Shown: positions 20,565 to 30,663 of the stretch, piece by piece
Layout of the letters: the number at the start of each line of letters is the position of its first letter
Numbering within the stretch: the first letter of the stretch is position 1
Notes under the pieces: generated by a model
Database searches by the model: none
What the model was told of the DNA's origin: nothing
The model's input: only the letters and a program-made list of their open reading frames with translations
Program-made: the position numbers and the translations under genes
From: Dyella terrae
GTDB taxonomy: Bacteria; Pseudomonadota; Gammaproteobacteria; Xanthomonadales; Rhodanobacteraceae
Length of the DNA: 64,000 nt
Reading direction: 5' to 3'
Assembly (NCBI RefSeq): GCF_004322705.1
Contig: NZ_SIZZ01000001.1
Span: 1,736,001 to 1,800,000, forward strand

Positions 20565-20873
20565 ATGACAGTACTCCGCTCTCACCCTTCCGGCGTCCAG
20601 GACGTCAAACCCAGTGCCAGGGTTTGCGAGCAATGTCTCAAGTCGGGAAGTCCCTGGGTCCACCTGCGCATTTGCCGCACCTGCGGCCACGTGGGCTGCT
20701 GCGACGACTCACCGAATCGTCATGCCACGAAGCATTTCCATGCGACCAGCCATCCGATCATCGAGGGTTATGACCCGCCGGAGGGATGGGGATGGTGTTA
20801 CGTGGATGAGGTGATGTTCGATCTGCGGGATCGCATGACGCCGCAGTGGGGGCCGATTCCGCGGTTTGTTTAG
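20565..20873 (+). CDS. UBP-type zinc finger protein, copy 2
   Basis: Second copy of the 102-residue UBP zinc-finger gene, using the ATG at 20565 that aligns with copy 1. The N-terminus reads MTVLRSHPSG against MTANCSHLTG in copy 1, so the first zinc ligand Cys5 is Arg, while His7 and all later ligands remain. The upstream ATG at 20538 would add nine residues. The gene starts 34 bases after the amidase stop and is followed by a terminator and tRNA-Pro. It may be partly impaired in metal binding. Confidence 0.8.
   Translation: MTVLRSHPSGVQDVKPSARVCEQCLKSGSPWVHLRICRTCGHVGCCDDSPNRHATKHFHATSHPIIEGYDPPEGWGWCYVDEVMFDLRDRMTPQWGPIPRFV
20637..20871 (+). repeat. 235-bp perfect direct repeat, right copy
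   Basis: Right-hand member of the pair described for 18475-18709. The sequence after it (terminator and tRNA-Pro) looks native, while the sequence before it belongs to the amidase insert. Confidence 0.95.
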
Positions 20874-20887
20874 TACTTGCCTGAAAC

Positions 20888-20920
20888 AAAAAAGGCGCCC
20901 CGATGGGACGCCTTTTCTTT
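20888..20920. terminator. Terminator between UBP copy 2 and tRNA-Pro
   Basis: AAAAGGCGCCCC (20890-20901) pairs with GGGACGCCTTTT (20905-20916) with one mismatch and a three-base loop. It is flanked by A- and T-runs, so it can serve UBP copy 2 on the plus strand and tRNA-Pro on the minus strand. Confidence 0.8.
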
Positions 20921-20935
20921 GAAACCTAACCGAAT

Positions 20936-21012
20936 TGGTCGGGGCGGCCGGATTCGAACCGACGACCCTTTGCCCCCCAGGCAAATGCGCTACCAGGCTG
21001 CGCTACGCCCCG
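20936..21012 (-). tRNA. tRNA-Pro (GGG)
   Basis: 77-nt cloverleaf with encoded CCA. The acceptor stem is CGGGGCG/CGCCCCG, the anticodon loop is CTGGGGG giving anticodon GGG, and the T-arm has GGTTCGAATCC. Confidence 0.96.
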
Positions 21013-21082
21013 ACGAAACGGTGAGTTGGTAAGTCTAGCAGTTTGCCGGACTGGTGTGAATGAACGTTGCAGCGCTGCGCCA

Positions 21083-21439
21083 TTAACGGCGCAGCAGTGC
21101 GAGGACTTCTTCCAGTTCCATGCGGACCTGCCGGACGATCTGGTGCGACATGCTGGCTTCCATGCGGGCCTGTGGGCCTTCCAGACGCGCGCGGGCGCCG
21201 GTGATGGTGAAGCCTTCGTCATACAGCAGGCCGCGGATCTGACGGATCATCAGAACGTCGTGGCGCTGGTAGTAGCGGCGATTACCCCGGCGCTTGACCG
21301 GGTTCAGGGCCGGGAATTCCTGCTCCCAATAGCGCAGGACATGCGGCTTGACGCCACACAGATCGCTGACCTCACCAATGGTGAAGTAGCGCTTGGCCGG
21401 GATGGCCGGGAGTTCGGTGTTATTCCCTTGGTCCAGCAT
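21083..21439 (-). CDS. MerR-family transcriptional regulator next to ihfA
   Basis: DNA-binding protein of 118 residues with an N-terminal MerR winged helix: [20 protein letters not shown] (about 19-38), then [15 protein letters not shown]. It has no metal-binding cysteine pattern in its short C-terminal coiled coil ([15 protein letters not shown]). Its start overlaps the end of ihfA by 20 bases. A MerR gene directly after ihfA is a conserved arrangement in gammaproteobacteria, but its regulon is not known. Confidence 0.9.
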   Translation of the reverse strand: MLDQGNNTELPAIPAKRYFTIGEVSDLCGVKPHVLRYWEQEFPALNPVKRRGNRRYYQRHDVLMIRQIRGLLYDEGFTITGARARLEGPQARMEASMSHQIVRQVRMELEEVLALLRR

Positions 21440-21719
21440 AGCTCTCGACTCTCACCTTGAGTTTCTGGCCCGGTCGGAACGTCACCACGCGACGAGCGGA
21501 GATCGGAATCTCCTCGCCCGTCTTGGGATTGCGCCCCGGACGCTGGTTCTTTTGACGCAGATCGAAATTGCCGAAACCCGACAGCTTGACCTGCTCGCCC
21601 TTTTCCAACGCTTCGCGGACCACCTCGAAATAGGCGTCCACGAATTCTTTTGCCTCTCGCTTATTGAGGCCCACCTCGAGAAAGAGGCGCTCGGCCATCT
21701 CCGCCTTGGTCAGCGCCAT
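21420..21719 (-). CDS. ihfA: Integration host factor subunit alpha
   Basis: DNA-bending nucleoid protein, 99 residues from the ATG at 21719 (GAGGAT upstream). The family pattern is clear: [20 protein letters not shown] at the N-terminus, then [21 protein letters not shown], the beta arm with the intercalating proline near residue 65, and [14 protein letters not shown]. It starts one base after the pheT stop codon, so it is translated with the pheST mRNA as in other gammaproteobacteria. Confidence 0.96.
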   Translation of the reverse strand: MALTKAEMAERLFLEVGLNKREAKEFVDAYFEVVREALEKGEQVKLSGFGNFDLRQKNQRPGRNPKTGEEIPISARRVVTFRPGQKLKVRVESYAGPRE

Positions 21720-21720
21720 G

Positions 21721-24099
21721 TCATCCTCGCAATCTTGCCTTGCATGCTGTCTCCAACGCAGATACTGCATCACGTACGCAGGTATCCGCGTCCTCGTCGG
21801 TAAGCGTGCGTGAAGCGTCCTGCAAAATCAAGCCCATAGCGAGACTCTTTCGGCCAATCTCGACCCCCTTTCCGCTATAGCGGTCGAACAGGCGCAGCTC
21901 CTTGAGTTTGCCACCCAGGGTGCCTCGAACGACCTGCTCAATTTGTGACCACTGCACCTCTTCCGGAAGGTCCATGGCGATGTCGCGACGGACCGACGGG
22001 AATCGGGCAACCGGCTCCGACCGGGGCAGGCGACGGGCCAGGACCGGCTCAAGGGCCAGCTCAAGCACGTGGACGTCCGGACCCAGGTCGAGGACCTTGG
22101 CCAGTTGGGGATGCAGGGCGCCGAGGAAGCCCACCGTCACGCCGTCACGCACCACGCGGGCAGCACGACCAGGGTGCAGCCAACCGGGCAGCTGGTCGGC
22201 ATGGATGGACCAGCGCTGGGGCTCGCCACCCCAGGCAATCAGCGCATCCAGGTCACCCTTGAGGTCATAGAAGTCGAGCGGACGCGATGCTTCACCCCAC
22301 TGCTCGGCCGACGCCGTGCCACTGGCGACGATGGCCAGGCTCGGCGTTTCGACCGGTGGGTTGCCGGCCGCGAAGACGCGCGCGACTTCGAACAGGCGCA
22401 CGCGCTCCTGCTGGCGCGCGCGATTATGGCGTAGCGCCTCCATCAGGCCCGGCAGCAAGGACGGGCGCATGACAGCCAGATCAGCAGACAGCGGATTGGC
22501 CAGCGGCACCAGGTTTTCGGTGAAGCCCCAGCGAGCCAGCAGTTCGGCAGACACGAAGGACAGGTTGACCGCTTCGTAGTAGTCGCGGGCGGCCAGTTGC
22601 TCGCGCAGCGCCAGCTCGCCAATGCGCGCCTCGGCTTCGATGCCAAGGGTCAGGGCGCCGGCTGGCGTATGCGTCGGGATGTTGTCGTAACCGAAGATGC
22701 GTGCGACCTCTTCGATCAGGTCTTCTTCGCGCTCGATGTCGAAGCGACTGGTCGGCGCGGTCACCGTCCAGCCCTCACCGATTGCCTGCACCTTCATGCC
22801 CAGCGCAGTGAAGATACGCGCGACTTCGGCGTCACCCACCGTCACGCCCAGCACGCGGGCCAGACGCGCGCGGCGCAGGGTCACGGTGGCCGGCGTGGGC
22901 AGATCGGCCAGGTTTTCGGCGACAAGCACCGGACCGGCCTTGCCGCCGGCGATCGAGAGGAGCAGTTCCGTAGCGCGCTCCAGTGCACGACGCGGCAGTT
23001 CCGGGTCGACGCCTCGCTCGAAGCGATGCGATGCATCCGTATGCATGCCGAGCTTGCGCGCACGGCCCATGATGGCAGCCGGCGCGAAATGCGCGGATTC
23101 CAGGAAAACGTTCTGCGTGTCATCGGTGACGCGCGATTCGAAGCCACCCATGACGCCAGCGACGGCCAGTCCGGCCTGATCGTCGGCAATGAGGACGAAG
23201 CCCTTGTCGAGCCTGGCTTCCGAACCATCAAGCAGCTTGAGCGTTTCGCCTTCGCGAGCGTGGCGCACCACGATGTCACCGTGCAGCTTGTCGTTGTCGA
23301 AGGCATGCATCGGCTGGCCCAGCTCGAGCATCACATAGTTGGTGATGTCGACGATGGCGCTGATCGGGCGCAGCCCGGCACGGCGCAGGCGCTCTGCCAG
23401 CCACAGCGGCGTGCGGGCCCTGGCGTCGATGCCCTCGACCACGCGACCAAGGTAACGCGGAGCGTCGGCGCCAGCCTCAAGGCGAATGCCGCGACGAGCA
23501 TCGCCGGTCACTGGTGCGGCAGACTGTTCGGCCACCTTCACGCGGCTGCCAAACAGGGCGGCCACGTCATGTGCCAGACCGACCAAGCCAAGACAGTCGG
23601 GCCGGTTGGGGGTGAGCTTCAACTCGAAGCTGGCATCGGGCAGACCCAGGTAATCGGCCAGCGGCATGCCGATGGGCGCATCGGCTGGCAGTTCGAGCAA
23701 ACCTGAGGCATCCGCATCGATACCCAGCTCCTTGGCCGAGCACAGCATGCCGAAGGACTCGACGCCACGCAGCTTGGCTGCCTTGATGACGATACCGCCC
23801 GGCAGCGTCGCGCCGACCTTGGCCAGCGGCACACGGATGCCGACGCGCGCATTGGGCGCGCCACAGACGATCTGCAGCACTTCGCCATGGCCCGCATCGA
23901 CCTTGCACACCTGCAGGCGATCGGCCTCCGGGTGCTTTTCGGCCGCGACGATTTCCGCGACGACCACGCCATCGAGGCTTTCGCCCAGTGGCGTGAGCTC
24001 TTCCACTTCAAGGCCAGCCATGGTCAGCGCATGCGCCAGTTGCGCACGGTCTGCCTTGATGTCGACCAGCTCGCGTAGCCAGTTTTCGGAGAATTTCAT
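21721..24099 (-). CDS. pheT: Phenylalanine--tRNA ligase beta subunit
   Basis: Large subunit of the (alpha-beta)2 enzyme that charges tRNA-Phe; 792 residues. It begins [15 protein letters not shown], has the EMAP/tRNA-binding domain (about 40-150, [20 protein letters not shown]), the B3/B4 editing domain with [20 protein letters not shown] (about 248-268), B5 domain, and the C-terminal ferredoxin-fold anticodon-binding domain ([15 protein letters not shown]..., about 700-792). It is 122 bases downstream of pheS. Confidence 0.97.
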   Translation of the reverse strand: MKFSENWLRELVDIKADRAQLAHALTMAGLEVEELTPLGESLDGVVVAEIVAAEKHPEADRLQVCKVDAGHGEVLQIVCGAPNARVGIRVPLAKVGATLPGGIVIKAAKLRGVESFGMLCSAKELGIDADASGLLELPADAPIGMPLADYLGLPDASFELKLTPNRPDCLGLVGLAHDVAALFGSRVKVAEQSAAPVTGDARRGIRLEAGADAPRYLGRVVEGIDARARTPLWLAERLRRAGLRPISAIVDITNYVMLELGQPMHAFDNDKLHGDIVVRHAREGETLKLLDGSEARLDKGFVLIADDQAGLAVAGVMGGFESRVTDDTQNVFLESAHFAPAAIMGRARKLGMHTDASHRFERGVDPELPRRALERATELLLSIAGGKAGPVLVAENLADLPTPATVTLRRARLARVLGVTVGDAEVARIFTALGMKVQAIGEGWTVTAPTSRFDIEREEDLIEEVARIFGYDNIPTHTPAGALTLGIEAEARIGELALREQLAARDYYEAVNLSFVSAELLARWGFTENLVPLANPLSADLAVMRPSLLPGLMEALRHNRARQQERVRLFEVARVFAAGNPPVETPSLAIVASGTASAEQWGEASRPLDFYDLKGDLDALIAWGGEPQRWSIHADQLPGWLHPGRAARVVRDGVTVGFLGALHPQLAKVLDLGPDVHVLELALEPVLARRLPRSEPVARFPSVRRDIAMDLPEEVQWSQIEQVVRGTLGGKLKELRLFDRYSGKGVEIGRKSLAMGLILQDASRTLTDEDADTCVRDAVSALETACKARLRG

Positions 24100-24221
24100 G
24101 GGTCTATCCGAGAATCGGGAAGGTAGGACAGTGGATCGGACGACGTAACGTTCGGAACTCAGGACAACGGACGATCAACAGGAGCCAGTTGATCGCCGCA
24201 GCCTGGCGGACGCCACGAACC

Positions 24222-25412
<1,191 letters not shown>

Positions 25413-25772
25413 TCAAGCGGCCAGACTGGCCTTCGCCTTTTCCGCGATGGCACCAAAAGCCTTGATGTCGTGGACGGCAATGTCGGCCAGGACCTTACGG
25501 TCGACCGTGATGCCAGCCTTCGACAGGCCATTGATCAGGCGGCTGTACGACAGACCGAACTGACGGGCAGCAGCATTGATACGCGTGATCCACAGGGCGC
25601 GGAACTGACGCTTTTTCTGCTTGCGACCGATATAGGCGTACTGACCGGCCTTGATGACGGCCTGGTTAGCAACGCGGAAGACTTTGCGACGGGCGTTGTA
25701 GTAACCCTTCGCGCGGCCAATGATCTTCTTGTGACGACGACGGGCGGTAACGCCACGCTTAACACGAGCCAT
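25413..25772 (-). CDS. rplT: 50S ribosomal protein L20
   Basis: Early-assembly 23S rRNA-binding protein, 119 residues, standard length. It starts [20 protein letters not shown] and has the conserved [20 protein letters not shown]. In E. coli L20 also represses its own operon by binding the leader mRNA. It lies 16 bases after rpmI. Confidence 0.97.
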   Translation of the reverse strand: MARVKRGVTARRRHKKIIGRAKGYYNARRKVFRVANQAVIKAGQYAYIGRKQKKRQFRALWITRINAAARQFGLSYSRLINGLSKAGITVDRKVLADIAVHDIKAFGAIAEKAKASLAA

Positions 25773-25788
25773 GGTTCAGTCCTCCGCC

Positions 25789-25986
25789 TTACAAGTACGG
25801 CAACATGCGTGCCACACCCTTGGTGTCGCATGCCTTGACGTGGTTGGTAGCGCGCAGATTGCGCTTACGCTTGGTCGACTTCTTCGTCAGGATGTGCGAC
25901 TTGAAGGCGTGACCGGCCTTGAACTTACCGGAAGCGGTCTTGCGAAAACGCTTCGCCGCCGCCCGGTTGGTCTTGATCTTGGGCAT
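25789..25986 (-). CDS. rpmI: 50S ribosomal protein L35
   Basis: Small basic ribosomal protein, 65 residues, starting [17 protein letters not shown] at the ATG at 25986. It matches the family over its full length. The upstream 290-base gap after infC contains an infC terminator and, at about 26066-26093, a hairpin (GTTCGACCC pairing with GGGTCGTGAAC) in the probable rpmI leader. Confidence 0.97.
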   Translation of the reverse strand: MPKIKTNRAAAKRFRKTASGKFKAGHAFKSHILTKKSTKRKRNLRATNHVKACDTKGVARMLPYL

Positions 25987-26218
25987 GGAAATGCTCCGTA
26001 TCTCGGTTTCTGACTGATCTGGCGGCAGCCCGTGGGCCACGCTTTCCGTCCTGCCATGATCGGTTCACGACCCGTCCTGGTGGGTCGAACTGGAAAGTTT
26101 AGCGGGAATCGAGGGCGGGCGCCAGTGGTTGGGAACGTCTGAAGCGGGGATCCACAAGCCAACGGACATGGGCCACGCCGAAACCACCCTCTCGCCAGCC
26201 AACCCCCTGCCCGGCCTC

Positions 26219-26247
26219 GAAAAAGGAAACGGCGACCCCAGGCCGCC
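26219..26247 (-). terminator. Terminator of infC
   Basis: On the minus strand GGCGGCC-TGG-GGTCGCC (seven pairs with one G-U) is followed by GTTTCCTTTTT. It lies 31 bases after the infC stop and implies a separate promoter for rpmI-rplT in the following 230 bases. Confidence 0.65.
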
Positions 26248-26278
26248 GCTCCCGTCGATCCGAACCTGAACAAGCCCC

Positions 26279-26806
26279 TCAGGACTTCTTCTTGGGCCCG
26301 ATCATCATCACCATCTGGCGACCTTCCAGGCGGGGGAAGGACTCCACCACGCCGTTCTCGCCGATATCTTCCTGGATCTTCTTGGCCAGGTTCTGGCCGA
26401 GGTCCTGGTGCGACATCTCGCGACCGCGGAAGCGGATGGTGACCTTTACCTTGTCGCCCTCTTCGAGGAAGCGAAGCATGTTGCGGAGCTTGATCTGGTA
26501 GTCGCCCACGTCCGTAACCGGACGGAACTTCACTTCCTTGATCTCGACCTGCTTCTGCTTCTTCTTGGCCGCCTGGGCCTTCTTCTGGGCTTCGAACTTG
26601 AACTTGCCGTAGTCCATGATGCGGCAGACCGGCGGGTCACCGTTGGGCTGGATCTCGACCAGGTCGAGCCCTGCTTCCTCGGCGGCGCGGAGTGCCTCAT
26701 CGCGGGTCAGAATGCCGAGCTGCTCGGAATCCGGCCCGATCACACGTACGCGCGGTACGCGGATTTCATGGTTTCGGCGATTGCCCTTGTTGTCGGTGGT
26801 AGCGAT
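26279..26806 (-). CDS. infC: Translation initiation factor IF-3, probable AUC start
   Basis: Binds the 30S subunit and checks start-codon pairing. The conserved reading frame runs well upstream of the first GTG (26743): [20 protein letters not shown] is continuous and matches IF-3 N-termini. The only start that fits a ribosome site is ATC at 26806-26804, seven bases after GGAGG, which gives 175 residues (E. coli has 180). Non-AUG start codons (AUU, AUC) are a known feature of infC and let IF-3 repress its own translation. Domain linker [14 protein letters not shown] and C-terminal [13 protein letters not shown] are clear. It follows thrS by 44 bases. Confidence 0.93.
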   Translation of the reverse strand: MATTDNKGNRRNHEIRVPRVRVIGPDSEQLGILTRDEALRAAEEAGLDLVEIQPNGDPPVCRIMDYGKFKFEAQKKAQAAKKKQKQVEIKEVKFRPVTDVGDYQIKLRNMLRFLEEGDKVKVTIRFRGREMSHQDLGQNLAKKIQEDIGENGVVESFPRLEGRQMVMMIGPKKKS

Positions 26807-26850
26807 ACCACAATCCTCCAGAAGATTAACGAATATGGCCGGGCGTCGAC

Positions 26851-28752
26851 TTAGCGACGCGTCTCGGCCTCCAGGCGCTCGATGAAGGCGGCCAGCGGCA
26901 TGCTGCCCAGGTCTTCACCGGTACGGGTACGGACGGAAACCGCCCCGGATTCCTTCTCGCGATCACCTACGACGAGCAGGTACGGGACTTTCTGCAACGT
27001 ATGTTCGCGGATTTTATAACCGACCTTTTCATTGCGCAAATCGGCCTTAACCCGGAAACCTTTGTCTACAAGGGCTTGCGTGACCTCGCTGACATAGCCG
27101 GCCTGGGCGTCGGTAATGCTGAACACCTGGGCCTGGACCGGGGCCAGCCAGGCCGGCAGGTTGCCGGCATGGTGCTCGATCAGGATGCCGATGAAGCGCT
27201 CCATGGAGCCCACGATGGCGCGGTGGAGCATCACCGGATGGCGGCGCTGGCTGTGCTCGTCCACGTACTCGGCGCCCAGGCGCTCGGGCATCATGAAGTC
27301 GACCTGCATCGTGCCGACCTGCCAGGCCCGGCCAATGGAGTCCTTCATGTGGTACTCGATCTTGGGGCCGTAGAAGGCGCCCTCGCCCGGCAGCTCCTCC
27401 CATTGCACGCCCGCCTTGCCCAGCGCGGCACGCAAGGCATCCTCGGCGCGATCCCACACGGCGTCGCTGCCGATGCGCTTGTCAGGGCGCAAGGCGATCT
27501 TCAGGGCGATGTCGTCAAAGCCGAAGTCCGCGTACACCTGCATGGCCTGCTGGTGGAAAGCCGTAACCTCGGATTCGATCTGGTCTTCCGTGCAGAAAAT
27601 GTGACCGTCGTCCTGCGTGAAGGCACGCACGCGCATGATGCCGTGCAGCGCGCCCGAGGGCTCGTTGCGGTGGCAGCCACCGAACTCGCCGTAGCGGATC
27701 GGCAGGTCGCGGTAGCTGTGCAGGCTGGTGTTGTAGATCTGCACATGGCCGGGGCAGTTCATCGGCTTGAGCGCGTAGGTACGCTTTTCCGACTCGGTGA
27801 AGAACATGTTTTCCTGGTAGTTGTCCCAGTGACCGGACTTCTTCCACAGGCTCACGTCCATGATCTGCGGACCGCGCACTTCCTGGTAACCGCTGGAGCG
27901 ATACACGCCACGCACGTACTGCTCGACGGCCTGCCAGATGGCCCAGCCGTTCGGGTGCCAGAACACCATGCCCGGCGCTTCTTCCTGCTGGTGGAAGAGA
28001 TCAAGCGCCTTGCCGATCTTGCGATGGTCGCGCTTTTCGGCCTCTTCCAGCTGGAGCAGGTAGGCCTTGAGATCCTTGTCGTTGAGCCACGCCGTGCCGT
28101 AGACGCGCGTCAGCATCGCGTTGTTGGAATCGCCACGCCAATAGGCGCCGGCCACCTTCATCAGCTTGAAGGCGCGGAGCTTGCTCGTGTTCGGCACATG
28201 CGGGCCGCGGCACAGGTCGGTGAACTCGCCCTGCGAATACAGCGACAGCTCCTCGTTCGAGGGAATGCTCTCGATGATTTCAGCCTTGTATTCCTCGCCG
28301 ATGCCACGGAAGAACGACACCGCCTCGTCGCGCGACTTCACGCTGCGCGTCACGGGCAGTTCTTCCTTGACGATCTTGTTCATCTCGTCTTCGATCTTGA
28401 CCAGGTCGTCCGGCGTGAAGGGACGCTCGTAGGCAAAGTCGTAAAAGAAGCCGTTGTCGATCACCGGGCCGATGGTGACCTGCGCGCCCGGGTACAGGCG
28501 CTGCACGGCCTGCGCCAGGAGATGCGCCGTGGAGTGACGCAGGATTTCCAGCGCCTCGGGGCTCTTGTCGGTGACGATCTGCAGGCTGGCGTCGTGGTTG
28601 ATCGTGTAGCTGGCATCCACCAGCTTGCCGTCGACCTTGCCGGCCAGGGTGGCCTTGGCCAGACCGGCGCCAATGGAGGCAGCCACGTCCTGCACGGAGA
28701 CGGGATGGTCGAACGGGCGTTTGCTGCCGTCGGGGAGCGTGATCTCAATCAT
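26851..28752 (-). CDS. thrS: Threonine--tRNA ligase
   Basis: Class II synthetase charging tRNA-Thr, 633 residues from the ATG at 28752. Order: TGS domain ([15 protein letters not shown], 1-62), editing domain with [11 protein letters not shown] (about 73, zinc/editing His), catalytic core with motif 2 ([19 protein letters not shown], about 350-368), zinc ligands in MNCPGH (Cys about 333) and motif 3, then the C-terminal anticodon-binding domain (about 530-633). It heads the thrS-infC operon. The upstream leader has the layout of a threonine attenuator (28826-28904). Confidence 0.97.
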   Translation of the reverse strand: MIEITLPDGSKRPFDHPVSVQDVAASIGAGLAKATLAGKVDGKLVDASYTINHDASLQIVTDKSPEALEILRHSTAHLLAQAVQRLYPGAQVTIGPVIDNGFFYDFAYERPFTPDDLVKIEDEMNKIVKEELPVTRSVKSRDEAVSFFRGIGEEYKAEIIESIPSNEELSLYSQGEFTDLCRGPHVPNTSKLRAFKLMKVAGAYWRGDSNNAMLTRVYGTAWLNDKDLKAYLLQLEEAEKRDHRKIGKALDLFHQQEEAPGMVFWHPNGWAIWQAVEQYVRGVYRSSGYQEVRGPQIMDVSLWKKSGHWDNYQENMFFTESEKRTYALKPMNCPGHVQIYNTSLHSYRDLPIRYGEFGGCHRNEPSGALHGIMRVRAFTQDDGHIFCTEDQIESEVTAFHQQAMQVYADFGFDDIALKIALRPDKRIGSDAVWDRAEDALRAALGKAGVQWEELPGEGAFYGPKIEYHMKDSIGRAWQVGTMQVDFMMPERLGAEYVDEHSQRRHPVMLHRAIVGSMERFIGILIEHHAGNLPAWLAPVQAQVFSITDAQAGYVSEVTQALVDKGFRVKADLRNEKVGYKIREHTLQKVPYLLVVGDREKESGAVSVRTRTGEDLGSMPLAAFIERLEAETRR

Positions 28753-28825
28753 CGCAAATCCTGATCTGCACCCATCAAAGGGGCGCTTGCTTGAAGTTTC
28801 TGGAGCGTTGCCCGCCAGATGGGGG

Positions 28826-28869
28826 CAAAAATAAAGAGCGCCAGGCGCCCTTTGTGTCAGCACAAGGCG
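28826..28869 (-). promoter_or_regulatory. Putative transcription attenuator of thrS
   Basis: On the minus strand an intrinsic terminator, AAAGGGCGC-CTG-GCGCTCTTT (28853-28833, eight of nine pairs canonical) followed by ATTTTTG, lies about 75 bases before the thrS ATG. No gene on this strand precedes it. The segment just upstream can form a competing hairpin: CGCCTTGTG (28869-28861), CTGA loop, CACAA-AG-GGCG (28856-28846), which uses the left arm of the terminator. The two structures exclude each other. With the Thr leader ORF upstream this is the standard attenuation layout. TTGACA at 28994-28989 may be the -35 box, though its spacing to TAAACT is short. Confidence 0.7.
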
Positions 28870-28877
28870 TGGCGGCG

Positions 28878-28904
28878 TCAGCAGTGGAAAGTGGTAGTTG
28901 CCAT
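28878..28904 (-). CDS. Putative threonine leader peptide of thrS (eight residues)
   Basis: ATG GCA ACT ACC ACT TTC CAC TGC TGA encodes MATTTFHC. Three consecutive threonine codons in an eight-codon ORF are located nine bases before the antiterminator stem. The ribosome site is weak (GAG eight bases upstream). Ribosome stalling at the Thr codons when charged tRNA-Thr is scarce would favour the antiterminator and thrS expression. Assigned from layout only. Confidence 0.6.
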   Translation of the reverse strand: MATTTFHC

Positions 28905-29045
28905 GTCACACGCTCGGCCGGCGTCTACACGCGGGCCACCTTGTCGTCCGGTTTGGGTCACGGAACGCTAGTTTACCGCAGATCGACCTGTCAATTCAGG
29001 TTTCGGCAACCGATACAATAGCGCCCTGCCCTCCAGGACCCGCAC

Positions 29046-30050
29046 ATGCGCATTCTTGTCACCGGAACCGCCGGCTTCGTCGGCGCCGCTCTCACCGAAC
29101 GCCTGCTGGCCCGCGGCGACCAGGTTTACGGCATCGACAACCACAACGACTACTACGATCCGTCGCTGAAGGAAGCCCGCCTGGCCCGGTTCCAGACCCA
29201 TCCGGCCTACACCCATGTGCGCGGTGACATTGCCGATGCCGCCGTGGTCAACGCAGCATTTACCGATTTCGCGCCTCAGCGCGTGGTGAACCTGGCGGCC
29301 CAGGCCGGCGTGCGCTACTCCCTGCAAAACCCCCAGGCCTACGTGCAAAGCAATCTGGTCGGCTTCACCAACATCCTGGAGGCCTGTCGGCACCACGGCG
29401 TTGAACACCTGGTGTACGCCTCGTCGAGCTCGGTCTACGGCGCCAACCGCAAGCTGCCCTTCGCCGTGGAAGATGCGGTCGACCACCCGGTCAGCCTGTA
29501 CGCCGCCAGCAAGAAGGCCAACGAACTGATGGCGCACACCTACAGCCACCTGTTCGGCCTGCCGACGACCGGACTGCGCTTCTTCACCGTCTACGGCCCC
29601 TGGGGCCGCCCGGACATGTCGCCGATGCTGTTTGCCGACCGCATCAGCCGCGGCGAACCGATTGATGTCTTCAACTACGGCAACCACAGTCGCGATTTCA
29701 CTTACATCGACGACATCGTCGAGGGCGTCATCCGCACGCTCGACCATGTTGCCCAGCCTGATCCGACCTACAACCCGGAACGGCCGAACCCCGGCACGTC
29801 CAATGCGCCCTATCGGGTGTACAACATCGGCAACGACCAGCCGGTGCAGCTCCTGCATTTCATCGAGCTGATGGAAAAAAACCTGGGTCGCGAAGTCGAA
29901 AAGCGCCTTCTCCCCATGCAGCCCGGCGATGTGCCCGATACCTGGGCGGATGTGTCGGCCCTGCGCCGCGACGTGGGCTATGCACCGGGCACCAGCATCG
30001 AGGAAGGCGTGGCGAAGTTCGTCGAGTGGTACAAAAGCCGCCAGCACTAA
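29046..30050 (+). CDS. NAD-dependent epimerase, UDP-glucuronate 4-epimerase type
   Basis: Extended short-chain dehydrogenase, 334 residues, likely making UDP-galacturonate for surface polysaccharide. The NAD motif is GTAGFVGAAL (7-16), the signature loop is DNHNDYYDPSLKEARL (about 35-50), which is typical of the glucuronate epimerase group, and the catalytic Tyr-Lys is in YAASKKANE (about 151). AAQAGVRYSLQNP is also characteristic. It stands alone, with no glycan cluster around it. Confidence 0.85.
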   Translation: MRILVTGTAGFVGAALTERLLARGDQVYGIDNHNDYYDPSLKEARLARFQTHPAYTHVRGDIADAAVVNAAFTDFAPQRVVNLAAQAGVRYSLQNPQAYVQSNLVGFTNILEACRHHGVEHLVYASSSSVYGANRKLPFAVEDAVDHPVSLYAASKKANELMAHTYSHLFGLPTTGLRFFTVYGPWGRPDMSPMLFADRISRGEPIDVFNYGNHSRDFTYIDDIVEGVIRTLDHVAQPDPTYNPERPNPGTSNAPYRVYNIGNDQPVQLLHFIELMEKNLGREVEKRLLPMQPGDVPDTWADVSALRRDVGYAPGTSIEEGVAKFVEWYKSRQH

Positions 30051-30061
30051 GTCGATGAGCG

Positions 30062-30085
30062 ACCGAGGCGCAATCGCGCCTCGGT
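30062..30085. terminator. Hairpin between convergent epimerase and hemJ genes
   Basis: A 10-bp perfect stem (ACCGAGGCGC, AATC loop, GCGCCTCGGT) is followed by TCTG. It sits in the 46-base gap between the convergent stop codons. Confidence 0.6.
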
Positions 30086-30096
30086 TCTGACCGCCC

Positions 30097-30543
30097 TCAG
30101 AACGGCTTGGCGATCACCAGGAAGATGATCCCCAGCAGCACGAACACCGGCAGCTCATTGGCAATGCGCAAGGCACGTGCCGACGGCAACGCGCCACCCT
30201 TCGCGCTGCGCTTCACCAGTCGTCCGCTCCAGATGAAATAGGCGAGCAGGACGACGACCAGCGCCAGCTTCGCGTGCAGCCAGCCACCGGCAACGACGTT
30301 GGGCAGCGTATTGGGGAACACCTTGGGACCCAGCCACAAGGTCAGCCCGAACAGAAAGGCCATGCCGAACATGTTGTGGCCAAACTTATACAGACGCGTA
30401 CCCATCAGCTCCAGCCGCGCCTTCAACGCCGGCGCGTCGCCGACTTCCGCCAGATTCACCAGGATGCGCGGCAGGTAGAAGACCGTCGCCACCCAGGCCA
30501 TGACGAACAGCAAGTGAAGGCTCTTGATCCAGAGGTAGGCCAT
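30097..30543 (-). CDS. hemJ: Protoporphyrinogen IX oxidase HemJ (CopD-like membrane protein)
   Basis: Membrane enzyme of haem synthesis that oxidises protoporphyrinogen IX, used where HemG or HemY is absent. 148 residues with four hydrophobic segments. Conserved His in SLHLLFVMAWVATVFYLPRI (about 9-28), GWLHAKLALV (His and Lys about 87-91) and the C-terminal ELPVFVLLGIIFLVIAKPF match the HemJ family in length and pattern. It stands alone on the minus strand. Confidence 0.85.
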   Translation of the reverse strand: MAYLWIKSLHLLFVMAWVATVFYLPRILVNLAEVGDAPALKARLELMGTRLYKFGHNMFGMAFLFGLTLWLGPKVFPNTLPNVVAGGWLHAKLALVVVLLAYFIWSGRLVKRSAKGGALPSARALRIANELPVFVLLGIIFLVIAKPF

Positions 30544-30663
30544 GGCAACGTTTCCAAACGGGCAATGGGATCATGTTACGACGGCAGCATTGCCGCCCGC
30601 CAATACCACGGGGTGACACAGGGTCGCGGCCATGCACGTCACGCGACTGGATGGTCCGCCTCA

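Noticed and set aside
27001-28764. 587-codon open frame antisense to thrS
   Set aside because: Shadow of a well-conserved synthetase gene; no recognisable product.
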